Source: Sneathiella sp. (GTDB taxonomy: Bacteria; Pseudomonadota; Alphaproteobacteria; Sneathiellales; Sneathiellaceae). Taken from it: a stretch of DNA of 7,166 bases. Shown piece by piece: positions 1 through 6,145 of the stretch. The stretch spans positions 1-7,166 of the forward strand of contig NVRR01000165.1 of the NCBI GenBank assembly GCA_002732675.1, given 5' to 3'. Below the pieces are notes generated by a model that did not search any database, was not told where the DNA came from, and saw nothing but the letters and a program-made list of their open reading frames with translations. Numbering within the stretch: position 1 is the first letter of the stretch; every line of letters starts with the position of its first letter. Made by a program: the position numbers and the translations under genes.

Positions 1-460
1 TGGCATCCTGCTGAATTTGGCAGCGGTGGTAAATGCACATGATTCATCTGTTCTGTGGGGCTTTAACTCGCGCTATGCGGCGGGAGCGTCGCCGGAGAAG
101 AACCCGGAGCTTGATAAACTAGTTGGCTATGCGGTTGCCTATTATCAGGACTTTGTGAGGCCATCGAAGCAGTACAGGTTGCCGTCGGATAAGGAGCGGG
201 GGGCACTGGGACAATTGGTCTCGGGTTTGCAATTATTGCCAAAGAATGCCGCGGCGGCAGATATCCAGAATCTGGTGTTTCAGGTGGGCAATGATACGGG
301 ATTTGAAAATCTCCGCGAATGGTTTCGGGCGCTCTATGAAACTCTGCTTGGCCAAAGTCAGGGGCCGCGCATGGGGTCCTTCATCGCACTTTACGGTATA
401 GATGAAACCATCGGCCTGATCGAAAGTGTCATGGCAGGCAAGGATCTTGGCTCAAAATAA
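1..460 (+). CDS. lysK: Lysine--tRNA ligase, class I, C-terminal part (5' end outside window)
   Basis: This is the last 152 codons of a class I lysyl-tRNA synthetase (also named lysS), the cytoplasmic enzyme that charges tRNA-Lys with lysine. The frame is open to the window edge, so there is no true start here, and the catalytic HIGH and KMSKS-like motifs lie upstream. What is visible is the helical C-terminal anticodon-binding region. Family-typical segments are VLWGFNSRYAAGASPE near the start, LVGYAVAYYQDFV after it, then NLREWFRALYETLLGQ and GPRMGSFIALYGIDETIGLI near the end. Class I LysRS is the archaeal-type enzyme, also found in Alphaproteobacteria and spirochaetes and unrelated to the common class II LysRS; this is the main taxonomic clue in the window. 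The TAA stop at 458-460 lies inside the 3' end of the convergent aminotransferase gene. The identification rests on recognised family sequence and is firm despite the truncation. Confidence 0.93.
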   Translation, partial: GILLNLAAVVNAHDSSVLWGFNSRYAAGASPEKNPELDKLVGYAVAYYQDFVRPSKQYRLPSDKERGALGQLVSGLQLLPKNAAAADIQNLVFQVGNDTGFENLREWFRALYETLLGQSQGPRMGSFIALYGIDETIGLIESVMAGKDLGSK

Positions 461-1297
461 CTGACTGGCACGTGAGTAATCCATATACATATCCCGGAGT
501 TTTCGGGTAATCGTGCCGGGCTGAAACTCCCGGTCTTCCACCCGTGTGACCGGCAGGATTTTGCCATAGTTGCCGCTGTTGAAAACTTCGTCGGCGTCCA
601 TCACATCCTGACGGCTCATATAGGTTTCCTGTACTTCAATTCCGGCGGCATCGGCGAGACGCATGACCCGCGCACGGGTAATCCCGGCGAGGAAGCAGCC
701 ATTGGCCGCAGGTGTTAGCGCTACGCCGTCTTTGACAATCCAGAGATTTGAATTGGCGAATTCGGCGACGTTGTTATTGGCATCCATCATGATGGCATTA
801 TCGAAGCCCGCCTTTTCGGCCGCAACGATCGCCCGGCCAGAATTGGGATAGAGGCAGGAGGCTTTGGCATCCGTCGGTGCCATGTCCTTCGCCGGACGTC
901 GAAGTGCCGAGAAATGAGCGGTGAACCCAGCGGCATCGGGCATCTGGCTGTCATAGACAGCTAGAATAAATTCGGCGCTGTCCGGGTCGGGATCGATAAA
1001 TCCTTCGCGGGCGAAATACATGGGACGGATATAAAGCTCTGATTCCTTGGGCAGCATCCGCACTGCTTGCTGGCAGAGGTCAAGGATTTCACCGGATTCC
1101 ATCGTCGGATGATATCCTAGCGCTAGCGCCGACCGGCCAAGACGTGCGCAATGCAAATCAAGGTCGGGGGCCATGCCCCTATAGGAACGCGCCCCGTCGA
1201 AAACCGTCGACGCCATCCAGAAAGAATGATCCGAGGGGCCTAGCACTTTCGGACATTCATCATACCAGTCACCGTTATAGAAATATTTCCCAGCCAT
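452..1297 (-). CDS. Fold-type IV PLP aminotransferase, branched-chain amino acid aminotransferase-like
   Basis: This 281-residue cytoplasmic enzyme belongs to aminotransferase class IV (IlvE/BCAT-like). It probably transfers amino groups between branched-chain amino acids and 2-oxoglutarate. Visible features are TVFDGARSY near residue 31, the probable PLP lysine K145 in TDAKASCLY, a VAEFANSNLWIV segment at 177-188 with the conserved Glu (E179), and LAGITRARVMRLA at 203-215 for phosphate binding. At 241-250 it reads SGNYGKILPV where E. coli IlvE has SGTAAEITPV, so it belongs to a subgroup and its exact substrate is uncertain. An upstream in-frame ATG at 1363 would add 22 residues of low-complexity leader. 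I chose the ATG at 1297 because the protein then starts MAGKYFYNGDWY, as family members do, and an AGGAA lies about 8 bases upstream. The stop overlaps the convergent lysK end by 9 bp. It is divergent from the DUF952 gene. D-amino acid or (R)-amine transaminase activity is a less likely alternative in the same fold. Confidence 0.85.
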   Translation of the reverse strand: MAGKYFYNGDWYDECPKVLGPSDHSFWMASTVFDGARSYRGMAPDLDLHCARLGRSALALGYHPTMESGEILDLCQQAVRMLPKESELYIRPMYFAREGFIDPDPDSAEFILAVYDSQMPDAAGFTAHFSALRRPAKDMAPTDAKASCLYPNSGRAIVAAEKAGFDNAIMMDANNNVAEFANSNLWIVKDGVALTPAANGCFLAGITRARVMRLADAAGIEVQETYMSRQDVMDADEVFNSGNYGKILPVTRVEDREFQPGTITRKLRDMYMDYSRASQLF

Positions 1298-1454
1298 TTC
1301 CGTGTTCCTTTTTCCGGGCATCTCGCCGTGTCGGATTTGCTCCATTGATGACAACCCTGTCACCCCGCCGACAAAATCACAAGAATTTGTTTTCCCTGTT
1401 CAAGACAATTTTCATCCTGTAGTTTTGCGTCCAGTCAAGAGGGCCGGAGACGAG

Positions 1455-1796
1455 ATGACAATAATTTATCATATGGCGGACAAGGATGACTGGCGCGCGT
1501 CAGAGGCGGTGGGCGTTTATGACGGGACAGCCATGGATAAGGCCGATGGATATATTCATTTTTCCACGCGCAAAACGGTCGTTGAAAGCGCTGCCAAGCA
1601 CCGTGCCGGCGAGGCGAACCTTGTTCTTCTCCAGGTCGAGGCGGATAGCCTCGGCGATCAGGTGAAATGGGAACCGGCACGCGGCGGCATTCTGTTCCCG
1701 CATGTTTATGGTGGGCTGAACCCGGCAAAAGTATTCCGCATCGATGATCTGCCGCTGGATGATGCGGGCCTTCATGTCTTTCCTGAGATGGCGTGA
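1455..1796 (+). CDS. DUF952 family protein
   Basis: This small protein of 113 residues matches the DUF952 family (PF06108) over its whole length. It starts with IYHMADKDDWRAS, followed by ADGYIHFST at about 31-39, LVLLQVEADSLGDQVKWEP in the middle and GGILFPHVYGGLNPAKVFRI towards the end. The biochemical function of the family is not established as far as I know. Conserved histidines (H6, H35, and H83 in the FPHVYG segment) suggest a ligand- or metal-binding pocket, which is inference. The frame opens further upstream, but I chose the ATG at 1455: it gives the family's usual N-terminus and follows a GGAGA at 1446-1450. The stop TGA at 1794-1796 overlaps the GTG start of pyrD, so the two genes are probably co-transcribed and translationally coupled. 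DUF952 upstream of pyrD is a recurring order in Alphaproteobacteria. Confidence 0.88.
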   Translation: MTIIYHMADKDDWRASEAVGVYDGTAMDKADGYIHFSTRKTVVESAAKHRAGEANLVLLQVEADSLGDQVKWEPARGGILFPHVYGGLNPAKVFRIDDLPLDDAGLHVFPEMA

Positions 1797-2869
1797 GCGT
1801 GATGTCGTCTCTGTACGGAATACTGCGGCCATTGCTGTTCAAATTGGACGCAGAAAAGGCCCATAACCTCTCGATCATGGCATTGAAAGCGGGATTATTG
1901 TCGGCAGTGCCAAATAATGCTGACCCGATCCTCAAAACGGAGCTGTTTGGCCTCACATTTGCCAACCCCATTGGTCTGGCCGCCGGATATGACAAAAATG
2001 CCGAGGTGATCAACGCGGTCTCGAAGCTCGGGTTTGGCTTTGTTGAGGCGGGGAGCGTGACGCCGATGCCGCAAGAGGGAAACCCGCGACCGCGTATTTT
2101 CCGCCTTGTTGAAGACGACGCGGTAATCAACCGCCTTGGTTTTAATAACAAAGGGCTGGATGTGGCGGCGGCGAATTTCGCCCGGCGGAAGGAGGGGAGC
2201 ATCGTCGGTGCTAATCTCGGGGCGAATAAAGACAGCGTCGATCGCGTTCAGGACTATGTGACGGGCATGAAGACGCTGGCGCCACTTGTTGATTATGTGA
2301 CGGTGAATATTTCGTCCCCCAATACGCCTGGCCTGCGTGCGTTGCAGGGCAAGACCGAGCTGGAAGACTTGCTGGGCCGGATGACCGAGGCGCGAGGGCA
2401 GATGGTGAGCGAGGGCATGGACGCCTTTCCGCTGCTTCTCAAAATAGCGCCCGATATTACCGATGAGGATAAGACGGATATTGCCGAGGTGGTCCTTGAT
2501 CTTGGAATTGACGGCCTGATTATCAGCAATACAACGATTGCCCGGCCCGGCGAACTGACCGATCCGCAGCGTCGCGAGGCAGGCGGCCTAAGCGGTGTAC
2601 CGCTTGGCGATCTGTCTGTTGCTGTCCTGAAAGATATGTATCGGGCGACAGGTGGCAAGGTGCCGTTGGTCGGTGTTGGCGGCATTTCAAATGCGGAGGA
2701 TGCTTATCACAGGATCAAAGCCGGAGCCTCCCTCCTGCAGCTCTATTCCGCCATGGTCTATCACGGACCCTATGTGGCGCATGAGATTGCCAAGGGCCTC
2801 GCCCAAAAACTGCGCGCCGGGAATTTTACCAGCGTTGCCGAGGCTGTGGGCGTCGACACCCCTCTATAA
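1793..2869 (+). CDS. pyrD: Dihydroorotate dehydrogenase (quinone), class 2
   Basis: This 358-residue enzyme oxidises dihydroorotate to orotate, the fourth step of pyrimidine synthesis. It uses FMN and passes electrons to membrane quinone (EC 1.3.5.2). Class 2 features are an amphipathic N-terminal helix pair at about 5-35 for membrane contact, then the barrel. Motifs are GLAAGYDKNAEV at 61-72, EAGSVTPMPQEGNPRPRIFR at 85-104, INRLGFNN at 112-119, NISSPNTPGLR at 172-182 with the catalytic base Ser175, LLLKIAPD at 214-221, IISNTT at 243-248, LVGVGGISNAEDA at 292-304 and the phosphate-binding LQLYSAMVYHGP at 315-326. Length and motifs match E. coli PyrD closely. I chose the GTG at 1793 because it forms a GTGA overlap with the preceding DUF952 stop, typical of coupled genes. 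An ATG three codons later (1802) is the alternative and changes nothing functionally. The 3' end faces the regulator gene only 13 bp away, with no clear terminator between them. Confidence 0.96.
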   Translation: MSVMSSLYGILRPLLFKLDAEKAHNLSIMALKAGLLSAVPNNADPILKTELFGLTFANPIGLAAGYDKNAEVINAVSKLGFGFVEAGSVTPMPQEGNPRPRIFRLVEDDAVINRLGFNNKGLDVAAANFARRKEGSIVGANLGANKDSVDRVQDYVTGMKTLAPLVDYVTVNISSPNTPGLRALQGKTELEDLLGRMTEARGQMVSEGMDAFPLLLKIAPDITDEDKTDIAEVVLDLGIDGLIISNTTIARPGELTDPQRREAGGLSGVPLGDLSVAVLKDMYRATGGKVPLVGVGGISNAEDAYHRIKAGASLLQLYSAMVYHGPYVAHEIAKGLAQKLRAGNFTSVAEAVGVDTPL

Positions 2870-2882
2870 AAGGGTCGTGCCC

Positions 2883-3431
2883 CTAGAAGCTTGGGGGAGT
2901 GCAAGCGCTAACGATCACAGCGTCTTCGTCCCCAATGCAGCGGAAACGATGGGGGCGCTGGCTTTCGAAATAATAGGCGTCACCGCTGGAAAGGACTTTT
3001 CTGTCCGCGCCGACCGTGACTTCCAGCTTGCCCTTAACGACAACACCGGCTTCCTCTCCTTGATGGCTGAGCATGCTGCGGCCTGTATCGGCGCCTGGCG
3101 CATAAACCTCATGGAGCATCTGCAGGGCCTTGCCCGTCAAATCGCGGCCGATTTGGCGATACGATATCTTGCCCTCCGATAACTCGGTTAGCTCGTCCTT
3201 GCTGAAGAAGATTTTCTGATGGGATGAAAAATCACTAGCGAAGAAATCCGATAAGGCTATCGGAAAGCCGTCCAGCACCTTTTTAAGCGAGCCAACAGCG
3301 GGGCTCGTCCGGTTCTGCTCGATCATCGAGATGGTCCCGTTGGTCACGCCGGCGCGTTTCGCCAGTTCCCGTTGTGACAGACCATGCCGCAGGCGCAATG
3401 CCCGGAGACGTGCCCCAAGATCAAAATCCAT
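2883..3431 (-). CDS. PuuR-like transcriptional regulator: XRE-type HTH plus cupin domain
   Basis: This DNA-binding regulator has 182 residues. An XRE-type helix-turn-helix spans about 5-60 (RLRALRLRHGLSQRELAKRA, then GTISMIEQNRTSP). A short linker is followed by a C-terminal cupin sensor domain at about 105-180 (HQGEEAGVVVKGKLEV, then SGDAYYFESQRPHRF). The architecture, length and closing segment (SACTPPSF, against SAHTPTTF in E. coli PuuR as I recall it) place it with PuuR, the putrescine-responsive repressor of 185 residues. The cupin probably binds a small effector such as a polyamine or related amine, which is inference. The ATG at 3431 has AAGGAA at 3441-3446, nine bases away. The gene is divergent from the omega-aminotransferase gene, its likely target. 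A perfect palindrome at 3465-3482, just upstream of its own start, suggests autoregulation. It could instead answer to another amino compound, since family membership alone does not fix the ligand. Confidence 0.87.
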   Translation of the reverse strand: MDFDLGARLRALRLRHGLSQRELAKRAGVTNGTISMIEQNRTSPAVGSLKKVLDGFPIALSDFFASDFSSHQKIFFSKDELTELSEGKISYRQIGRDLTGKALQMLHEVYAPGADTGRSMLSHQGEEAGVVVKGKLEVTVGADRKVLSSGDAYYFESQRPHRFRCIGDEDAVIVSACTPPSF

Positions 3432-3464
3432 TGCCGGTTTTTCCTTCTTACTGATTCTGCTGTG

Positions 3465-3482
3465 TGTTTAATATATTAAACA
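3465..3482. promoter_or_regulatory. Perfect 18-bp palindrome, candidate operator of the HTH-cupin regulator
   Basis: The sequence TGTTTAATATATTAAACA is its own reverse complement over all 18 bases. It lies in the 163-bp divergent spacer, 33 bases upstream of the regulator start and 112 bases upstream of the aminotransferase start. A dimeric HTH repressor reads such symmetric sites, and the AT-rich centre could itself serve as a -10 element on either strand, so binding there would block transcription. I recall the E. coli PuuR site as AAAATATAATGAACA; the right part of this palindrome resembles it, which is suggestive only. The symmetry is seen directly; the operator role is inferred. Confidence 0.65.
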
Positions 3483-3583
3483 TAGTCATCACGGCTGTAA
3501 CGGGAAATCGTTGAAAAATAGGGAGTTTATTTTCTGCTTGTGTGGATAAATAAGCCGGATATGGTCACATTACCTAATTTACC

Positions 3584-3589
3584 GGAGGG
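3584..3589 (+). promoter_or_regulatory. Strong ribosome binding site for the omega-aminotransferase
   Basis: GGAGGG sits five bases before the ATG at 3595. It is the best Shine-Dalgarno match of the window's starts and fixes this start, which also gives the N-terminus usual for the family. It suggests efficient translation once the gene is transcribed. Confidence 0.8.
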
Positions 3590-3594
3590 CTAAT

Positions 3595-4917
3595 ATGTCT
3601 GATTTTGCTGCGACGAATAACCTCGATGCCTTTTGGATGCCATATACGGCCAATCGGCAATTCAAAGCCAACCCGCGCATGTTGGTCGGCGCCAAGGGGA
3701 TGTATTATACCAACGCCGAGGGCCAGCAGATTATTGATGGCACGGCAGGGCTCTGGTGCTGTAATGCGGGCCATGGGCAGCCGCGCATTACCGAAGCTGT
3801 GAGCAAACAGATCGCGGAGATGGATTACGCTCCCGCATTCCAGATGGGTCATCCGAAAGTGTTTGAGCTGGCGGCCCGGGTGACAGCGATGCTGCCGAGT
3901 GGCCTTGATCATATGTTCTGCACCAATTCCGGGTCTGAATCGGTGGATACGGCCCTTAAAATTGCGCTGGCCTATCACCGGGCCCGCGGCGACGGCGCCC
4001 GCACCCGTCTAATTGGTCGGGAACGGGGATATCATGGTACCGGTTTTGGCGGAATTTCTGTTGGCGGTATCGTTGCTAACCGTCGGACCTTCGGGACCAT
4101 GCTGGCCGGTGTAGATCATATCTCCCATACCCATTTGCCGGAAAAAAATGCCTTTAGCCGGGGCGTGCCTGAGCATGGCGCGGAGCTTGCGGATGATCTT
4201 GAACGGCTGGTTGCGCTTCATGACGCGTCAACCATTGCGGCAGTCATTGTCGAGCCCGTGGCCGGGTCGACCGGGGTTATCTTGCCTCCAAAGGGGTATC
4301 TTGAGCGACTTCGGAAAATTTGTGATACCCACGGAATTTTGCTGATTTTTGATGAAGTTATTACCGGGTTTGGCCGTCTGGGCAGCGCCTTTGCGACCGA
4401 TTTTTTCGGCGTGAAGCCAGATATGCTGACATTGGCCAAGGGGTTGACCAGTGGCACCATTCCCATGGGCGGCGTTGTCTGTTCAAAGGACATCTATGAT
4501 ACCTTTATGACCGGCCCTGACAATATGATTGAGCTGTTCCACGGCTATACTTATTCTGGACATCCCGTCGCTGCGGCCGCCGGCTTGGCGACTCTCGATT
4601 GTTACAAGGAAGACGGATTGTTTGAACGGGCGCAGGCTATCGCGCCTTATTGGGAAGATGCGCTGCATTCGTTAAAAGGCGAGCCAAATGTCATTGATCT
4701 TAGAAATCTCGGTCTGATTGGCGCTATTGAACTGGAATCCATTCCCGGCAAGCCAACGGCGCGAGCCTTCGAAGCCTTCCTGAAATGTTATGAAAAAGGT
4801 GTTCTGATCCGAACAACCGGGGACATTATCGCGCTGTCGCCACCGCTTATTATTGAGAAAAGCCATATTGATCAGATTTTCGAGACTATCCGTACGGTTC
4901 TGAACGAAATCGACTGA
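3595..4917 (+). CDS. Omega-amino acid:pyruvate aminotransferase (beta-alanine--pyruvate transaminase), class III
   Basis: This 440-residue PLP enzyme most likely converts beta-alanine and pyruvate to malonate semialdehyde and alanine (EC 2.6.1.18). It closely resembles the Pseudomonas omega-amino acid:pyruvate aminotransferase/BauA group. Recognisable segments are LDAFWMPYTANRQFKANPR at 10-28, DGTAGLWCCNAGHG at 48-61, TNSGSESVDTALKIALAYHR at 110-129 (PLP phosphate binding), GRERGYHGTGFGGISVGGIV at 141-160, and IFDEVITGFGRLG at 251-263 with D253 contacting the PLP ring nitrogen. The Schiff-base lysine is K282 in LAKGLTSG, and HGYTYSGHP lies at 316-324. R406 in VLIRTTGD is the likely carboxylate-binding arginine. 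Length is normal and nothing is disrupted. It stands alone, divergent from a PuuR-like regulator and followed by a terminator. No aldehyde dehydrogenase gene, often found beside bauA, is in the window. Putrescine or another omega-amine as substrate remains possible given the regulator, but sequence favours beta-alanine. Confidence 0.9.
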   Translation: MSDFAATNNLDAFWMPYTANRQFKANPRMLVGAKGMYYTNAEGQQIIDGTAGLWCCNAGHGQPRITEAVSKQIAEMDYAPAFQMGHPKVFELAARVTAMLPSGLDHMFCTNSGSESVDTALKIALAYHRARGDGARTRLIGRERGYHGTGFGGISVGGIVANRRTFGTMLAGVDHISHTHLPEKNAFSRGVPEHGAELADDLERLVALHDASTIAAVIVEPVAGSTGVILPPKGYLERLRKICDTHGILLIFDEVITGFGRLGSAFATDFFGVKPDMLTLAKGLTSGTIPMGGVVCSKDIYDTFMTGPDNMIELFHGYTYSGHPVAAAAGLATLDCYKEDGLFERAQAIAPYWEDALHSLKGEPNVIDLRNLGLIGAIELESIPGKPTARAFEAFLKCYEKGVLIRTTGDIIALSPPLIIEKSHIDQIFETIRTVLNEID

Positions 4918-4953
4918 TTGGCGACCCACCGTATTCTGAGGTCCTAATTCTGG

Positions 4954-4992
4954 GGGAAAGGCGTCCGTAATATGTGGCGCCTTTCCCTTTTT
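4954..4992 (+). terminator. Rho-independent terminator after the omega-aminotransferase
   Basis: The arms GGGAAAGGCG (4954-4963) and CGCCTTTCCC (4978-4987) form a perfect 10-bp stem around a 14-base loop. A run of five T (4988-4992) follows directly, with further pyrimidines after it. It begins 36 bases after the TGA of the aminotransferase and separates it from the iron-binding-protein gene, which must therefore have its own promoter. Confidence 0.85.
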
Positions 4993-5013
4993 CTCTACCT
5001 CTTGTTAATAATG

Positions 5014-5029
5014 ACTTGCAAAAGCAAGT
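5014..5029. repeat. Inverted repeat ACTTGC-AAAA-GCAAGT upstream of the iron-binding-protein gene
   Basis: Two perfect 6-base arms flank AAAA, 62 bases upstream of the start codon at 5091. The hairpin has no T-run after it, so it is not a terminator. Its place in the promoter region of an iron-uptake gene makes it a candidate site for an iron-responsive regulator (Fur/Mur, Irr or RirA in Alphaproteobacteria). It does not match any consensus I can state with certainty, so the regulator is not assigned. Confidence 0.5.
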
Positions 5030-5032
5030 TTG

Positions 5033-5063
5033 CCGTATTAAGAAAATCCCGTATTTAAGAATC
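5033..5063. repeat. Tandem direct repeat in the leader of the iron-binding-protein gene
   Basis: CCGTATTAAGAAAATC (5033-5048) is followed at once by CCGTATTTAAGAATC (5049-5063), two near-identical units of 16 and 15 bases. They occupy the stretch where a promoter for the downstream gene would lie. The second unit contains a weak -10-like TATTTA at 5052-5057, sixteen bases after TTGCCG at 5030-5035. Paired regulator sites or chance duplication are both possible. The repeat is seen directly; no function can be claimed. Confidence 0.5.
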
Positions 5064-5090
5064 GCTTGCATTTCTAACTAAGGAAGAAAA

Positions 5091-6116
5091 ATGCGTTATT
5101 CAGTTTTTGCGTTGGCCGCCGGGATCTCCTTTTCGCTGCTCACGCCTCTCGTACCTGCTGTTGCCGCTGACGAAGTCAATTTGTATTCCTATCGTCAGGA
5201 AAGTCTGATCCGTCCCATTCTGGATGAATTCGAAAAAGAAAGCGGGATCAAGGTCAATGTCGTTTTTGCTAAGAAGGGGATGCTGGAACGGCTGAAATCG
5301 GAAGGCATGAACAGCCCCGCCGACGCGGTCCTGACGGTGGATATTAGCCGCCTTGCGGCTCATGATGAAGCGGGTGTGCTACAGGAAGTGACCTCCGACA
5401 TACTGAGCAGAAATATTCCGGCGCAATATCGTGATCCTGACGGTCACTGGTTCGGCTTGTCAGCACGAAGCCGGGTTATGTTCTATGCCAAGGACAGGGT
5501 CAAGCCCGAAGAGTTGTCGACATATGAAGATCTTGCTGATCCAAAATGGAAAGGCCGGATTTGCGTCCGCTCGTCAAACAATGTGTATAACCAGTCGCTG
5601 CTGGCCTCCATCGTTGCTCATAACGGGGTCGAGGCCGCCGAAAAATGGGCGCAGGGTATCAAGGATAACCTTGCCCGCAAGCCGCAAGGCGGCGATCGCG
5701 ACCAGATCAAGGCCGTTGCCGCGGGTGAATGTGATATTGCGATTGGGAACACCTATTATTATGGCGCAATGCAGAATTCCAAGGATGCAGCGGAGCTGGA
5801 GGCCGCCGAAAAAGTCACTCTCTTCTGGCCGAACCAGCAGGGCCGTGGCGCTCATATTAATATTTCGGGGGCAGGTGTAACTAAATCTGCGAAAAACCGC
5901 GAGTCGGCGATCAAGCTGATTGAGTTCCTGTCCGATACGAAAGCGCAGGAATTCTATGCCTCCTCTAATTACGAGTTCCCGGTAAAGGACGGTGTTATGC
6001 TTGATGAAACCGTCGCAAGCTGGGGCGCGTTCAAGGCGGATGACATCGGCCTGTATGACGTTGCCGGAGCGCAGGTTGACGCCGTAAAAATCTTTGACCG
6101 GGTTGGCTGGCGCTAG
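5091..6116 (+). CDS. Periplasmic Fe(3+)-binding protein of an ABC iron transporter (FbpA/FutA family)
   Basis: This 341-residue solute-binding protein captures ferric iron in the periplasm and delivers it to an inner-membrane ABC permease. A signal peptide (MRYSVFALAAGISF, then a hydrophobic stretch) ends near PAVAAD, with likely cleavage around residues 25-27 and no lipobox cysteine. The mature protein begins EVNLYSYRQESLIRP, then EKESGIKVNVVFAKKGMLER, DAVLTVDISRL, YRDPDGHWFGL, LADPKWKGRICVRSS, NNVYNQSLLASI, CDIAIGNTYYYG and HINISGAGVT, all typical of the FutA/FbpA group. Likely iron ligands, by analogy with the tyrosine set of FutA1, are Y32 or Y34, Y166, and two of Y222-Y224. C158 and C214 could form a disulfide. 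The ATG at 5091 has AAGGAAG six bases or so upstream. No permease or ATPase gene follows: the gene ends just before a terminator, so the partner transporter is encoded elsewhere. Specificity for Fe(3+) is from family, not tested by sequence alone. Confidence 0.9.
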   Translation: MRYSVFALAAGISFSLLTPLVPAVAADEVNLYSYRQESLIRPILDEFEKESGIKVNVVFAKKGMLERLKSEGMNSPADAVLTVDISRLAAHDEAGVLQEVTSDILSRNIPAQYRDPDGHWFGLSARSRVMFYAKDRVKPEELSTYEDLADPKWKGRICVRSSNNVYNQSLLASIVAHNGVEAAEKWAQGIKDNLARKPQGGDRDQIKAVAAGECDIAIGNTYYYGAMQNSKDAAELEAAEKVTLFWPNQQGRGAHINISGAGVTKSAKNRESAIKLIEFLSDTKAQEFYASSNYEFPVKDGVMLDETVASWGAFKADDIGLYDVAGAQVDAVKIFDRVGWR

Positions 6117-6145
6117 GGCTTGCACTTAGGATCAGGAGCCCAGGC

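Noticed and set aside
1363..1363. Upstream ATG at 1363 as the start of the class IV aminotransferase
   Set aside because: It would add 22 residues not expected in the family; the ATG at 1297 has a ribosome binding site and the normal N-terminus.
1298..1454. Possible promoters in the 157-bp spacer between the aminotransferase and DUF952 genes, for example TTGACT on the minus strand (1438-1433) and TTGTTT on the plus strand (1387-1392)
   Set aside because: Neither has a convincing -10 element at proper spacing, so no promoter is called, although each gene must have one here.
1435..2202. 255-codon open frame on the minus strand across the DUF952 gene and the start of pyrD
   Set aside because: It is antisense to two genes with clear family matches, and its translation is low-complexity, rich in Pro, Arg and Ser, with no recognisable domain. 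It is a shadow frame.
2880..2896. CCCC/GGGG inverted repeat with an AAGCTT centre at the pyrD/regulator convergent junction
   Set aside because: Only four outer pairs, no U-run on either strand; too weak to call a terminator.
3538..3565. TTGTGT with TATGGT sixteen bases later as a promoter for the omega-aminotransferase
   Set aside because: Both boxes match the sigma-70 consensus only weakly; other placements in this AT-rich spacer are about as good.
5574..6125. 183-codon open frame on the minus strand within the iron-binding-protein gene
   Set aside because: It is antisense to a gene with strong family motifs and has no recognisable protein features. It also runs across the gene's end without a ribosome binding site of note.
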